NCBI GenBank assembly: GCA_029101345.1
Contig: JAQXQU010000065.1
Span: 1 to 64,000 of the forward strand
Direction of reading: 5' to 3'
Length of the DNA: 64,000 nt
Source of the DNA: Erysipelotrichaceae bacterium
GTDB lineage: Bacteria; Bacillota_I; Bacilli_A; Erysipelotrichales; Erysipelotrichaceae
Positions within the stretch are counted from its first letter, which is position 1. Each line of letters opens with the position of its first letter. The translations under genes and the position numbers were made by a program. Below, piece by piece: positions 32,897 to 41,706 of this stretch. The notes under the pieces were generated by a model that saw only the letters and a list, made by a program, of their open reading frames with translations, was not told where the DNA came from and made no database searches.

Positions 32897-33431
32897 TCAG
32901 CTTTGCAAGCTGGCTGTTTTCCCTATTCAATTGTTCAATGGCATGTTTATTGGTCTCAAGCATCTTTTCAAGTTCGCTGACAATAGCACCAGCATCATCT
33001 GCATTGATATCGTTTCTTAGGCTATTGTTAGTTGCAAAACGCAGATACTTTTCAATATTATCAACAATCAGATGATATTCCTTCTTCAGTTCTTCAAACA
33101 TCCGTGCAGATTCTTCTTCATTTGGATAAGAAACACTGCTTGGATCCTTCCCCTGGATCAAAGCCTGACCATAATCAGTATAGGCAATCTTGATGCGATA
33201 GGAAAGGTTGGATAGATTGCCTAAACACATGCCTGAAGCAATGCTTGTCAGTGTAAAGGAATTCTGATAGATGCCATAAAGATCCTTTCTTTCATAAGCA
33301 TCCATCAGTCTTGTAAAGGTTGGCTCTGAAAGGAATCTGATGACACAGCGATTGATTACACGTTCATTAGCCAGTTTCCTTAATGCTTCATCATAATCGC
33401 CAATTTTAGCATAGAGTTCCTGCAGATTCAT
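32880..33431 (-). CDS. HPt-domain-like protein without the phosphoacceptor histidine
   Basis: 183 residues from the ATG at 33431 (a further start at 33446 lies inside hypB). Opening MNLQELYAKIGDYDEALRKL and the FLSEPTF segment match histidine phosphotransfer proteins. Where HPt proteins have AHTLKGVAxNLG, this one has SFTLTSIASGMCLGNLSNL: the His is Phe. The C-terminus is a coiled coil (EKMLETNKHAIEQLNRENSQL). It may be a binding or scaffold protein. Overlaps the end of hypB by 26 nt. Confidence 0.65.
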   Translation of the reverse strand: MNLQELYAKIGDYDEALRKLANERVINRCVIRFLSEPTFTRLMDAYERKDLYGIYQNSFTLTSIASGMCLGNLSNLSYRIKIAYTDYGQALIQGKDPSSVSYPNEEESARMFEELKKEYHLIVDNIEKYLRFATNNSLRNDINADDAGAIVSELEKMLETNKHAIEQLNRENSQLAKLIEKLG

Positions 33432-34098
33432 TTTTGATCTTCTCAACTTCCTTTTTGATTAAAGAGACAACTTCAGCCATGCCTGTACCATTCTTAGCAG
33501 ATACTGGAATAATAATGGCATTAGGATTCAGATTAAGGATATTCCTTTTAGCCTTCACAAGATCAAAGTCAAAAGCCGGCAGTGTATCAATCTTTGTAAG
33601 CAGGACCACATCTGATACCGTAAACATCAGTGGATACTTAAGCGGCTTGTCATCTCCTTCAGGAATTGAAAGCAGACAGATATTCAAATGGGCACCTGTA
33701 TCAAATTCAGCCGGACAGACCAGATTGCCAATATTCTCAAGAATGAGAATATCGAGATCTTCAGCACCATACTCCATTATTGCCCTTGATGTCATATCGG
33801 CATCAATATGGCATAGACCACCATTATGGATCTGCATTGATCTGATGCCCGTTTCATCCGCTACCCTTTTGGCATCAACGGATGATTTGATATCAACATC
33901 CATCTCGCCAATCTTATATTCATCTTTTAGCATATTGATAAGTCTTGTTAATAATGTCGTTTTTCCTGAACCTGGTGAAGACATGAAATTGACAAAGAAA
34001 GTCCCATTTCTCTTCATCATTTCCCTGACAGCATCAGCCGTCCTGTTGTTTTCTGCATTGACATCTTCAAGAATCTCAATTATTTTTACTTCTGACAT
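33406..34098 (-). CDS. hypB: HypB-type nickel-insertion GTPase
   Basis: 230 residues. Walker A SSPGSGKTTLL (about 39-49), the nickel/zinc site Cys-His (GGLCHIDADM), the ENIGNLVCPAEFD segment and the GTPase DTLPAFDFD and NxKxD-like (LLTKID) motifs mark HypB. It normally hydrolyses GTP to load Ni into [NiFe]-hydrogenase (or urease in some species). No hydrogenase, urease or other hyp gene is in this window, so it is an orphan. Next to the HPt-like gene. Confidence 0.92.
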   Translation of the reverse strand: MSEVKIIEILEDVNAENNRTADAVREMMKRNGTFFVNFMSSPGSGKTTLLTRLINMLKDEYKIGEMDVDIKSSVDAKRVADETGIRSMQIHNGGLCHIDADMTSRAIMEYGAEDLDILILENIGNLVCPAEFDTGAHLNICLLSIPEGDDKPLKYPLMFTVSDVVLLTKIDTLPAFDFDLVKAKRNILNLNPNAIIIPVSAKNGTGMAEVVSLIKKEVEKIKNESAGTLC

Positions 34099-34139
34099 TT
34101 TTAATACCTCAAGGACTATTATATCCTATTAAGCAGTTC

Positions 34140-34145
34140 TATAAT
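34140..34145 (+). promoter_or_regulatory. -10 box of the GDPD gene, near-leaderless
   Basis: TATAAT lies 8 nt before the ATG at 34154 with no SD. A -35 was not convincing. Confidence 0.45.
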
Positions 34146-34153
34146 AACCATGT

Positions 34154-34966
34154 ATGATTATAATCGTTGTCCTATTATTGCTCTATCTCTATCTTATCAA
34201 GCCTTCAGGCAAGCACAAATCTGACTTCAAACCTTATGAAGAAAGATATATTGCCCATCGTGGTCTCTTCAACAACAAGGATATCACTGAAAACTCCCTT
34301 GCCGCTTTCAAAAAAGCCTCAAATCAAGGCTTTGGCATTGAACTTGATGTCCAGCTGACAACCGATAACAAGCTTGTTGTCTATCATGATGCGAGCTTAA
34401 AAAGAATATCCGGCATTGATAAGCTGGTCTATGATTGTTCCTATGAAGAGCTACAGGGTTATCATCTTTTGAATGAAGATGAAAGAATCCCCCTGTTTGA
34501 GGAAGTTTTGGAAGTGATTGACCCTTTGACCCCCTTGATTATTGAAATCAAGCCTGATGGACGCTATCTTGAAACTGTCAAAAGGACAGTTGATGCCCTA
34601 AAGGATTATCAAGGCATCTATTGCCTGGAATCATTCAATCCTTTTGTTGTCAAATGGCTAAAGGACAATCATCCAGAAATCATCAGAGGACAACTGGCCT
34701 ATAACCACTTCATGGATGAATCCCAGCGATCAATTTTGGCAAAATTTGCCCTTACCAATCTGCTCTTCAACTTTATGACTAGACCTGACTTCATCGCCTA
34801 TGATCATCATCATGCCAGCAGCTTCACCTATCATCTTCTTAGAAAACTATTCAAAACCGAAAATGTCGCCTGGACAATCAAATCCGAGAAGGAATTAAAA
34901 GATGCCAAGCACAATGGCTATGACATCATGATCTTTGATTCATTTATGCCAAAGGGCAGCAACTAG
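34154..34966 (+). CDS. Membrane-anchored glycerophosphodiester phosphodiesterase
   Basis: 270 residues. N-terminal membrane helix (MIIIVVLLLLYLYLI), then the GDPD barrel: AHRGLFNN, ENSLAAFKKA, GIELDVQLT and VVYHDASLKR contain the catalytic His/Glu/Asp residues, and IEIKPDG the second acidic site. Hydrolyses glycerophosphodiesters to glycerol-3-phosphate at the membrane. No SD is present and the -10 box is 8 nt away. Confidence 0.92.
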   Translation: MIIIVVLLLLYLYLIKPSGKHKSDFKPYEERYIAHRGLFNNKDITENSLAAFKKASNQGFGIELDVQLTTDNKLVVYHDASLKRISGIDKLVYDCSYEELQGYHLLNEDERIPLFEEVLEVIDPLTPLIIEIKPDGRYLETVKRTVDALKDYQGIYCLESFNPFVVKWLKDNHPEIIRGQLAYNHFMDESQRSILAKFALTNLLFNFMTRPDFIAYDHHHASSFTYHLLRKLFKTENVAWTIKSEKELKDAKHNGYDIMIFDSFMPKGSN

Positions 34967-34975
34967 CTGCCCTTT
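34951..34975. terminator. Bidirectional terminator between the GDPD and pepO genes
   Basis: Stem AAAGGGCAGC / GCTGCCCTTT (34951-34960 with 34966-34975) overlapping the 3' end of the GDPD gene. Confidence 0.85.
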
Positions 34976-34979
34976 ATTA

Positions 34980-36875
34980 TTACCAGACAATGATTCTTTC
35001 TTCTTTTGGCAAATACAAGCCATCACCTTCCTTGACATCAAAGGTTTCATACCATTCATCAAAGTTTCTGATGGCAATATTGCATCTGAGTTTGGATGGT
35101 GAATGAACATCATTCTTCAATAGATATAAGGTGAATTCTTCCTTGGCTTTTGAGCACCAGACCTTAGCCCAGTTTTCAAAGAAGAGCTTGAAGTCAGTTC
35201 CTTTGATCTGGTGCATGATATCAAGAGCAACTGCCAAGCCGCCATTATCAGCGATATTTTCCGAAACAACCAGTTCTCCATTGACAACATCATTGCAGAA
35301 CTTGATGCCATCCCATTGCTCGATCATAGCCTTGGTCTTTTCATCAAAAGCCTTGAAATCCTCTTCTGTCCACCAATTGAAGATATTGCCATTTTCATCA
35401 AAATGAGCACCATTGTTATCAAATGCATGGGAAACTTCATGAGCTATGACAGCACCAATGCCACCCAGATTCTCAGATACTGTCTGCTTGATGGAATAGA
35501 ACGGCTTTTGCAGGATGCCGGCTGGGAATGTGATGTCATTGCGTTGTGGGTCATAGCAGGCATTGACCATATGACCTGGCATTAGCCATTCATTGCGGTC
35601 AACTTTCTTATGAAGTTTGCCTAGGTTTTCCTTCAGCAGGACTTCATTGAGTTTGGTCATGGCATCATAATAGCTGTCATTTTCATCAACTGTCAGCTGC
35701 TTATAGATGTCACGGACACCATCAGGATAGCCCATCTTGATATTGATGGTTGAAAGCTTCAGGATGGCCTTCTTCTTGGTTTCTTCAGCCAGGAATTTGT
35801 TTTCCGCTACTCTTCTTTGATAGGTCGCAATTATCTTCTTTACTAGGGAAACAACATCAGCCTTGGCTTCCTCGCCAAAATAAGTCCGACCATAATAGAC
35901 ACCAATCGGTTCAGCAAAGACACTGGATGTCACCTGATAGGCTTCCTTTTCAATTACAGGGTCTTTTGTAACACCAGTAATTGCTCTTCTATAAGCAGTA
36001 GAGATGGAGTGCAGTTCTTCTGATAGATATTTGGAAGCAGCCAATAGCTTCTTGACATAAGCCCAGTGCTTATAGAGCTTGAAGTTTTCTTTGCTGTAAT
36101 AGTCATTAAACTCCTTGATAGCCTTCGGATCATAGACATCAACTGTTGTTGGCAGCTTATCACCATAGATATCAGAAAGGAATTTCCTGAAATCAAAAGG
36201 CTTCAGATATTCTGAGACTTCATCAACACTCATAGGATTATGGTTATTGACATAGTCAGCCCATTCAACTGCACTCTTGACCTTTTTGGCAACCAAAGCA
36301 TCAAAAGCCAAAGTGTCTTCAACAAAAGCATCGATATCTTCAGCACTTAGTTTGGTATGGCCTAAAGCCTTCCTGGCATTTTCAGCATAGACCTTCAATA
36401 AGGCTTCACCATTCTCGGTTCCATAATAGGCAGTATCAGGCAGAATAGTAGTCGGTCCCATGATAATGAAACTATTGGATCTGGCATCACCCATATCAGT
36501 ATCCACCATGAAGTTAAAAGGCAGATCAACGCCTTTCATAGCTAACTGGTAGGCATTCTTGTTTAGGCAATTGACACAGCCCAGACTATCAACAATCGAA
36601 AGGATTGGCAGAACCGGTTCTGCATCGAGTTCATTTCTCTTGTTTATATCCTTGACAAGGCGATAGAGTCTGATGGCATCTGCTACCCCTAGAATATCTG
36701 AACTCTTTTCACCTTTTTCAAAAGCAGACATTTCCTTCATCATCAGTTCTTCCACTTCCATATCAAGCTGGGAAAAACCACCGACCATTGGTCGATCATC
36801 CGGTATGATCGCAGTCTTTAGCCATTCACCATTGACATATTCATATAAGTCATCCTGTGGTCTAATCTTATCCAT
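34980..36875 (-). CDS. pepO: M13-family (PepO/neprilysin) metallopeptidase
   Basis: 631 residues, family-normal. The Zn site is IAHEVSHAFDNNG, with the third ligand Glu in ENIADNGGLAVALD, and the substrate-binding NACYDPQRNDI segment and a C-terminal motif precede the stop. No signal peptide, so cytoplasmic. Degrades oligopeptides up to about 30 residues. Monocistronic; SD AAGGA. Confidence 0.95.
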   Translation of the reverse strand: MDKIRPQDDLYEYVNGEWLKTAIIPDDRPMVGGFSQLDMEVEELMMKEMSAFEKGEKSSDILGVADAIRLYRLVKDINKRNELDAEPVLPILSIVDSLGCVNCLNKNAYQLAMKGVDLPFNFMVDTDMGDARSNSFIIMGPTTILPDTAYYGTENGEALLKVYAENARKALGHTKLSAEDIDAFVEDTLAFDALVAKKVKSAVEWADYVNNHNPMSVDEVSEYLKPFDFRKFLSDIYGDKLPTTVDVYDPKAIKEFNDYYSKENFKLYKHWAYVKKLLAASKYLSEELHSISTAYRRAITGVTKDPVIEKEAYQVTSSVFAEPIGVYYGRTYFGEEAKADVVSLVKKIIATYQRRVAENKFLAEETKKKAILKLSTINIKMGYPDGVRDIYKQLTVDENDSYYDAMTKLNEVLLKENLGKLHKKVDRNEWLMPGHMVNACYDPQRNDITFPAGILQKPFYSIKQTVSENLGGIGAVIAHEVSHAFDNNGAHFDENGNIFNWWTEEDFKAFDEKTKAMIEQWDGIKFCNDVVNGELVVSENIADNGGLAVALDIMHQIKGTDFKLFFENWAKVWCSKAKEEFTLYLLKNDVHSPSKLRCNIAIRNFDEWYETFDVKEGDGLYLPKEERIIVW

Positions 36876-36901
36876 TATCTTTTCCTTCTTTCCATTTAAT
36901 C

Positions 36902-36925
36902 ATTTAAAAGGCAGCAAAGCTGCCT
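36902..36925 (-). terminator. Terminator of the DUF4236 gene
   Basis: Stem AGGCAGC / GCTGCCT (36909-36915 with 36919-36925), then TTTTAAA on the minus strand. Confidence 0.75.
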
Positions 36926-36933
36926 ATGAAAAC

Positions 36934-37977
36934 CTATTCTGATAAAAGCTTCATCGCTTCTTTCATATATTCCTTAGCACTTGCCAAATCAAGACCTTCA
37001 AGCTTTTCCTTCACCTTTGCCAGTTCTTTTGCATCAAAGCCCATTGCTTCCAGATTTTTGATTGCTTCTTCAACCAAGGCATTGCCTTTGGTGAAGATGT
37101 CTCCTAAATCATCGCTTTCTGGCATTTCAAATGGTGAGATGGCTTTGAATGTGAAAGACTCTGACATATTCATACGGCAATCAAATTGCGTGATGAAATG
37201 ATGGACATCATCGATCTTTGATAGATCAATCTTTTCAAATGCACCTCTTAAGAACTGCACTGAATAGATATAGGTATCAACTTCTTCACCTGCCTTGTTC
37301 TTCTTCTGAGTGAAGGCAGAAAGGACAATAGTCTTGATAGCTGGTGAAATATTGAAGTAGTTAGCTGCCAGGAAAATACCGATTGATACTACAACCTGGG
37401 CATATTCTTCCTTCAATGTCGCCTTGGACTTCTTCTTGACTGAAACGGTACCATCAGCCTTCAGGGAAGGATAATCTTCCTGCAGGTCTTCAATTTCTGG
37501 CAAATCCAGATCAGCATAGAGCTTGTTTCCATCAAGGGAATAGTTGACACCAATTTCATATGGCAGCTCCAAAGCACCATTGAATTCACCAATCTTCTCT
37601 TCAACAGCCTTCTTATCACCATTGATAAGGCTATCATCAAGCGACGCAGAAAGCTTGCTTAATGTCATGACATTATCTGTATATTTATGAATGTTGCAAT
37701 AAGCTTCATGTTCAGCAGCATATTCTTCGATGACATCCTGACCTTCCTGATCCTTGGCACCGCCAAACTTCTTCTTGATTAGTGAACCAATGCTGCCAGT
37801 TATCTTCTGACGATATGATAGACCAGTTCCAGGCAGACCCAGATTCAAATATGTGCCCTTGCCACCAAGGTTGACACTAGCACCCTTCTTGCCTACTGTT
37901 ACACTGACACCAGACTTTGAAATGTTGAGTTTGACGCCTTTCATGATCTTGATTGACTTCTGAAATCTAATACCCAT
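36934..37977 (-). CDS. DUF4236-domain protein
   Basis: 347 residues. The N-terminus (about 1-55: GIRFQKSIKIMKGVKLNISKSG, then VNLGGKGTYLNLGLPGTGLSYR) is the DUF4236 signature. The rest is an acidic region with a helical end; no membrane segment or signal peptide. Function unknown. SD AGGTGGG. Confidence 0.85.
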   Translation of the reverse strand: MGIRFQKSIKIMKGVKLNISKSGVSVTVGKKGASVNLGGKGTYLNLGLPGTGLSYRQKITGSIGSLIKKKFGGAKDQEGQDVIEEYAAEHEAYCNIHKYTDNVMTLSKLSASLDDSLINGDKKAVEEKIGEFNGALELPYEIGVNYSLDGNKLYADLDLPEIEDLQEDYPSLKADGTVSVKKKSKATLKEEYAQVVVSIGIFLAANYFNISPAIKTIVLSAFTQKKNKAGEEVDTYIYSVQFLRGAFEKIDLSKIDDVHHFITQFDCRMNMSESFTFKAISPFEMPESDDLGDIFTKGNALVEEAIKNLEAMGFDAKELAKVKEKLEGLDLASAKEYMKEAMKLLSE

Positions 37978-38081
37978 ATTATACCCACCTCTATTATGAT
38001 TATTCTTGTCACTTATTATATCACTATTGTGTTACAATACATTCGTTTAGCCTGATAAATAGGCTATGCATCAGGAGAAAT

Positions 38082-38663
38082 ATGTCAGGTTTTGTCTTTA
38101 TTATCAACAGCATCCTATTTGGTGTTGGCTTAGCAATGGATGCCTTCTCAGTTTCCATGGCCAACGGCCTTCATGAACCAAGGATGACTCATCGCAAATC
38201 CCTGGGGATTGCCATGACTTTTGCCATTTTCCAAACCATCATGCCCCTGCTTGGCTATCTTGCCATCCATACAATTGCCAATACCTTCAAATCTTTCCAG
38301 AAGTTCATCCCCTATATTGCCTTGATCCTTCTAGGCTATATTGGCGGTAAGATGCTGCTAGAAGGTATCAGACGTCAGGACAAGGAAGAGGAAAGTCCAG
38401 CTTTAAGCTATCATGAACTCTTTATTCAAGGTATCGCAACATCGATTGATGCCTTATCAGTTGGCTTTACAATTGCTGAATATGCTTTTGCCAAGGCTCT
38501 GATTGAATCATTGATAATTGGCATTGTCACTTTCTTCATCTGTCTTAGCGGCCTAACAATTGGCAAGAAATTTGGCACAAAACTATCCTCCAAAGCTTCA
38601 ATTCTTGGTGGTGTCATCCTAATGGCAATTGGCCTAGAAATATTCATCACCAGTTTCATCTGA
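38082..38663 (+). CDS. mntP: MntP-type manganese efflux pump
   Basis: 193 residues, six membrane segments. The two conserved acidic motifs GLAMDAFSVSMANG and ATSIDALSVGFTIA are those of MntP (YebN). Exports Mn2+. The 5' leader is only about 50 nt with a small hairpin (AGCCT/AGGCT) and shows no manganese-riboswitch aptamer, so control is probably at transcription. The 3' end overlaps the convergent YolD-like gene by 30 nt. Confidence 0.94.
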   Translation: MSGFVFIINSILFGVGLAMDAFSVSMANGLHEPRMTHRKSLGIAMTFAIFQTIMPLLGYLAIHTIANTFKSFQKFIPYIALILLGYIGGKMLLEGIRRQDKEEESPALSYHELFIQGIATSIDALSVGFTIAEYAFAKALIESLIIGIVTFFICLSGLTIGKKFGTKLSSKASILGGVILMAIGLEIFITSFI

Positions 38664-39017
38664 ATTGATGTCATAGATGTCATCAAAGGCGATACGGATC
38701 TTGTCAATAACGAGATAGCGATAGATTTCATCAATCTTCTCTATTAGGCCACTAATGACATGATAGTGTCCATTATCATAATAAGAAAGGGAAACGGCTT
38801 TTCCCTTTTTTAGTTGGCATAGCTTGCGATTGACCATAAAGGCCTCTTCTTCCGACAATAGAAAACGTTCAACCCTTGTATGGAAAAAGCCTTCAGTACC
38901 AATCGCTTCACTAAAGCCGCTTAGGGCATCAAATGGTGCAAACTGAGCTGCCCTTTGTGCTCTTGACATCTTGAATCTAGGTTTAGTTGCCACTGCGATG
39001 ACCTCCAATCTGTCCAT
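38634..39017 (-). CDS. YolD-like partner of the Y-family polymerase
   Basis: 127 residues from the ATG at 39017; the start is uncertain (an ATG at 39041 and one at 38969 also fit). The motif SRAQRAAQFAPFDAL is diagnostic of the YolD-like proteins that sit beside UmuC/YqjW-type polymerases in Firmicutes. Probably a co-factor of translesion synthesis. Overlaps the polymerase stop region by about 35 nt. Confidence 0.8.
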   Translation of the reverse strand: MDRLEVIAVATKPRFKMSRAQRAAQFAPFDALSGFSEAIGTEGFFHTRVERFLLSEEEAFMVNRKLCQLKKGKAVSLSYYDNGHYHVISGLIEKIDEIYRYLVIDKIRIAFDDIYDINSDETGDEYF

Positions 39018-40257
39018 TTCTTTCTCTGGTTGTTGCCCCATCAAGATAATTCATGGCTTTGAGAATGGAATTCTTGCCATAGCGGTCCTTGATGTAATTG
39101 ATGGCATTTTGAATCCTTTCCTGCTTTTCTTCCTTGATATGATCTTCTGGATCTTCAAAGATGGATAGCTGCCGATCAAGCTTCTGATCGCATAATTCCA
39201 AGCTGATATCAACCCTTCTGATTGGAAGATTTCGATCAGTAATCCTTTCATAAAGCTTGGCAAGCAAGGGGACAATCCTGCTGGCTGAAGAAATGCCATA
39301 ATTCAGGGAAACAGAGCCATGGGCTGGTGCTGTTTCATAATTATGGGAATAGCTTATCAGCAAGGAGATGAATTTTGTAGCCTTCTTCCCTTTTGTAAGC
39401 TTAAGGCATAAGAGATCCGCCATTTCCTTGACAATAACCATCCCCTCAGCAAATTTGTAATCACGCATGAGAATCTGGCCAGAAGAAAGCGACTTGGACT
39501 TAGGCTTGAAGGATTTGATATCAGCCATCGTAACACTCTCCTTGCCCCAGGCATGATCTATCAGCAATTCACCATTGACCCCCATTTCCTCATAGATGAT
39601 GTTTTCATCGCATAAGGCAATATCCTTCATATTATAAAGGCCATGCCTATTCATCCGACGAGTGATGCCTGGTCCCACATTCCAAAAATCAGTCAGGGGT
39701 TCATGAGTCCAAAGCTTTTGCCGATAGCTCTCTTCATCAAGAAAGCCAATGAAATCACTGGCATGCTTGGCCACAATGTCAAGGGCAATCTTGGCTAAAT
39801 AGAGATTGGTACCAATCCCACAGGTTGCCCTGATGCCCGTAACTTCATAGATCCGACTGATGACCAGCTGTCCAAGCTGCCTGGCGGTTTTGCCATAATA
39901 GCGAAGATAGGGTCTGATGTCAATAAAGACTTCATCAATGGAATAGACATAGATATCTTCTTCCGCAAAGAATTCAAGATAGATGCCATAGATTCTTGTT
40001 GAATAGTCAATATAGAGCTGCATTCTTGGTGGGGCTGTGATATATTTCATGCCCAAAGGAATTTCATAGACCCGACAGCGGTTCTTGACGCCTTTGGCTT
40101 TCATAGCGGGTGTAATAGCTAGGCAAATTGTCCCTTTTGATCTTGCGGGATCAGCTACAACCAAATCAGTTTTAAAGGGATCAAGCCCTCTTTCCACGCA
40201 TTCAACCGATGCATAAAAGGACTTGAGATCAATGCACATATACAGTCTATCTTCCAC
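38983..40257 (-). CDS. Y-family DNA polymerase (UmuC/YqjW type)
   Basis: 424 residues from a GTG at 40257, chosen because SD AAGGTGAG lies directly upstream; a longer frame to 40305 starts inside an 18-bp palindrome. Palm motifs CIDLKSFYASVECVERG and YSIDEVFIDI hold the two catalytic acidic pairs, and helix-hairpin-helix and little-finger regions follow. Lesion-bypass synthesis, normally damage-induced. Coupled to the YolD-like gene. Its SD is in a hairpin. Confidence 0.92.
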   Translation of the reverse strand: MEDRLYMCIDLKSFYASVECVERGLDPFKTDLVVADPARSKGTICLAITPAMKAKGVKNRCRVYEIPLGMKYITAPPRMQLYIDYSTRIYGIYLEFFAEEDIYVYSIDEVFIDIRPYLRYYGKTARQLGQLVISRIYEVTGIRATCGIGTNLYLAKIALDIVAKHASDFIGFLDEESYRQKLWTHEPLTDFWNVGPGITRRMNRHGLYNMKDIALCDENIIYEEMGVNGELLIDHAWGKESVTMADIKSFKPKSKSLSSGQILMRDYKFAEGMVIVKEMADLLCLKLTKGKKATKFISLLISYSHNYETAPAHGSVSLNYGISSASRIVPLLAKLYERITDRNLPIRRVDISLELCDQKLDRQLSIFEDPEDHIKEEKQERIQNAINYIKDRYGKNSILKAMNYLDGATTRERNGQIGGHRSGN

Positions 40258-40280
40258 AAATCTCACCTTCAATGAGATTT
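40258..40280 (-). promoter_or_regulatory. Hairpin holding the SD of the Y-family polymerase
   Basis: Stem AAATCTCA / TGAGATTT (40258-40265 with 40273-40280). On the minus strand the loop and the following bases carry GAAGGTGAG and the GTG start follows at once, so folding would hide the SD. Confidence 0.5.
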
Positions 40281-40318
40281 TATATCCTACTTGAATATTT
40301 TTCAAGTAGGATATAAAA
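40278..40318. repeat. Perfect 18-bp inverted repeat before the polymerase gene
   Basis: TTTTATATCCTACTTGAA / TTCAAGTAGGATATAAAA (40278-40295 with 40301-40318), 5-nt loop TATTT. Between the MATE stop codon and the polymerase start. A terminator for the MATE gene, an operator, or both. Confidence 0.75.
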
Positions 40319-40335
40319 AGAAAAGAACCAGATCC

Positions 40336-41664
40336 CTAGTAGCGATAATGGTCCTTGTATTTATGGAAATAATAAGCCGTTAGCCCCAGTGAGAGGAATC
40401 TGGCCAGGACAATTGCTGCCCAGATGCCATCAAGCCTAAAGAAGAAAGGCAAGATGATGACTGTTGTTGTCTCAAAGATCAAAGCCCTGATAAAGGAAAT
40501 GGCGGCTGAAACCTTGCCATTATTAAGAGCTGTAAAGAATGCTGAACCAAAGACGGAAAAACCAGCAAAAAGATAAGCCAGGGAATAGATCTTGAAACCA
40601 TGAACTGTCATTTCCATCAGTTCCTGATCATAGCTGGTAAAGACCATTGATAAGGGTTTGGCCATGATTTCGGCAAATACCAGCATCAAAACTCCGAAAA
40701 ACAGATTGATGACCAGGCTTTTGACATAGATATTATGCAGTTCTTCATAATCATTGGCACCATAGTTATAGGAAACAACAGGTGCAATGCCTAAGGAATA
40801 GCCTAGGAAAACTGCATAGAAGACAAAGTCAAGATACATGATAGCCCCATAGGCAGCAACACCATTTTCTCCCGCATAACTGATCAATTGCCAATTATAA
40901 AGCATTGAGACAAGTGACATGGATACATTATTCAAAAGTTCAGAAATGCCATTGGAACAGGTCCTAAGCAGATCATTTCCATCAAAGACAGCCTTTCCTA
41001 AAGCTAAAGTCCCCTCTTTAGGCTTGACAAAGGCCAATAAGGAAAGCATTCCTCCAACCATCTGGGCAAGGATAGTGGCCAAAGCGGCACCTCTTAAGCC
41101 TAAGCCTAGATATTTGACTAAGACAAAATCACCAACGATATTGGCAAAGCCGGAAATGGCCGTCATCTTGAAGCCCAGTTGGGGCTTGTTGGCAGCGACA
41201 AAGAAATTCTGCAATTCGGTCTGCAGTTCAAAGAAAGGAAGTCCCAGCAGAATGATGCGTCCATATGCAATGCAATGCGGGAGCATCTTCTCATCAGCTC
41301 CAAAGACGATTGCAACACCTGGTGTTATGAAATAGCCGACAATTGATAGAATGATCGCTGTGATTATTGAGACATAGATGACCATTGAGAAGCATTCATT
41401 AGCCTTTTCCTTGCGATTTTGGCCCAAATATTTAGCTACCAATGCTGTACCACCCGCCCCAAACATGAAGCTTTGGCAACTGATGATCATGATCATCGGA
41501 TAGATGAGATTAAGAGCCGCAAAAGGCGTCTTGCCAACATAATTGGCCACAAAATAGCCATCAACAATCGTATAGATGGATGTGAATATCATCACGGCTA
41601 TTGAAGGCATGACAAATCTCAGCGTCTTGCCATATGTAAAGTGATCGGAAATCCTGATATCCAT
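40336..41664 (-). CDS. MATE-family multidrug/metabolite exporter
   Basis: 442 residues from the ATG at 41664; the frame to 41700 runs through a terminator. Twelve membrane segments in two MatE repeats, N-terminal MPSIAVMIFTSIYTIVDGYFVANYVG. Na+ or H+ coupled efflux. The -10 box TATACT is 7 nt before the ATG with no SD, so leaderless. Confidence 0.9.
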   Translation of the reverse strand: MDIRISDHFTYGKTLRFVMPSIAVMIFTSIYTIVDGYFVANYVGKTPFAALNLIYPMIMIISCQSFMFGAGGTALVAKYLGQNRKEKANECFSMVIYVSIITAIILSIVGYFITPGVAIVFGADEKMLPHCIAYGRIILLGLPFFELQTELQNFFVAANKPQLGFKMTAISGFANIVGDFVLVKYLGLGLRGAALATILAQMVGGMLSLLAFVKPKEGTLALGKAVFDGNDLLRTCSNGISELLNNVSMSLVSMLYNWQLISYAGENGVAAYGAIMYLDFVFYAVFLGYSLGIAPVVSYNYGANDYEELHNIYVKSLVINLFFGVLMLVFAEIMAKPLSMVFTSYDQELMEMTVHGFKIYSLAYLFAGFSVFGSAFFTALNNGKVSAAISFIRALIFETTTVIILPFFFRLDGIWAAIVLARFLSLGLTAYYFHKYKDHYRY

Positions 41665-41671
41665 AGTGACT

Positions 41672-41680
41672 AGTATAACA
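41672..41680 (-). promoter_or_regulatory. Extended -10 of the MATE gene, leaderless
   Basis: TG-T-TATACT (minus strand), -10 at 41677-41672; the A of ATG is 41664. It immediately follows the terminator of the upstream dehydrogenase gene. Confidence 0.6.
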
Positions 41681-41683
41681 AAG

Positions 41684-41706
41684 AAAAAGGAGACTTTCAT
41701 CTCCTT
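41684..41706 (-). terminator. Terminator of the Fe-ADH operon
   Basis: Stem AAGGAGA / TCTCCTT (41700-41706 with 41687-41693 read on the minus strand) followed by TTTC. It overlaps the Fe-ADH stop codon. Confidence 0.75.

Noticed and set aside
37978..38081. Manganese riboswitch (yybP-ykoY) ahead of mntP
   Set aside because: The leader is only about 50 nt with one small hairpin and lacks the conserved aptamer sequences.
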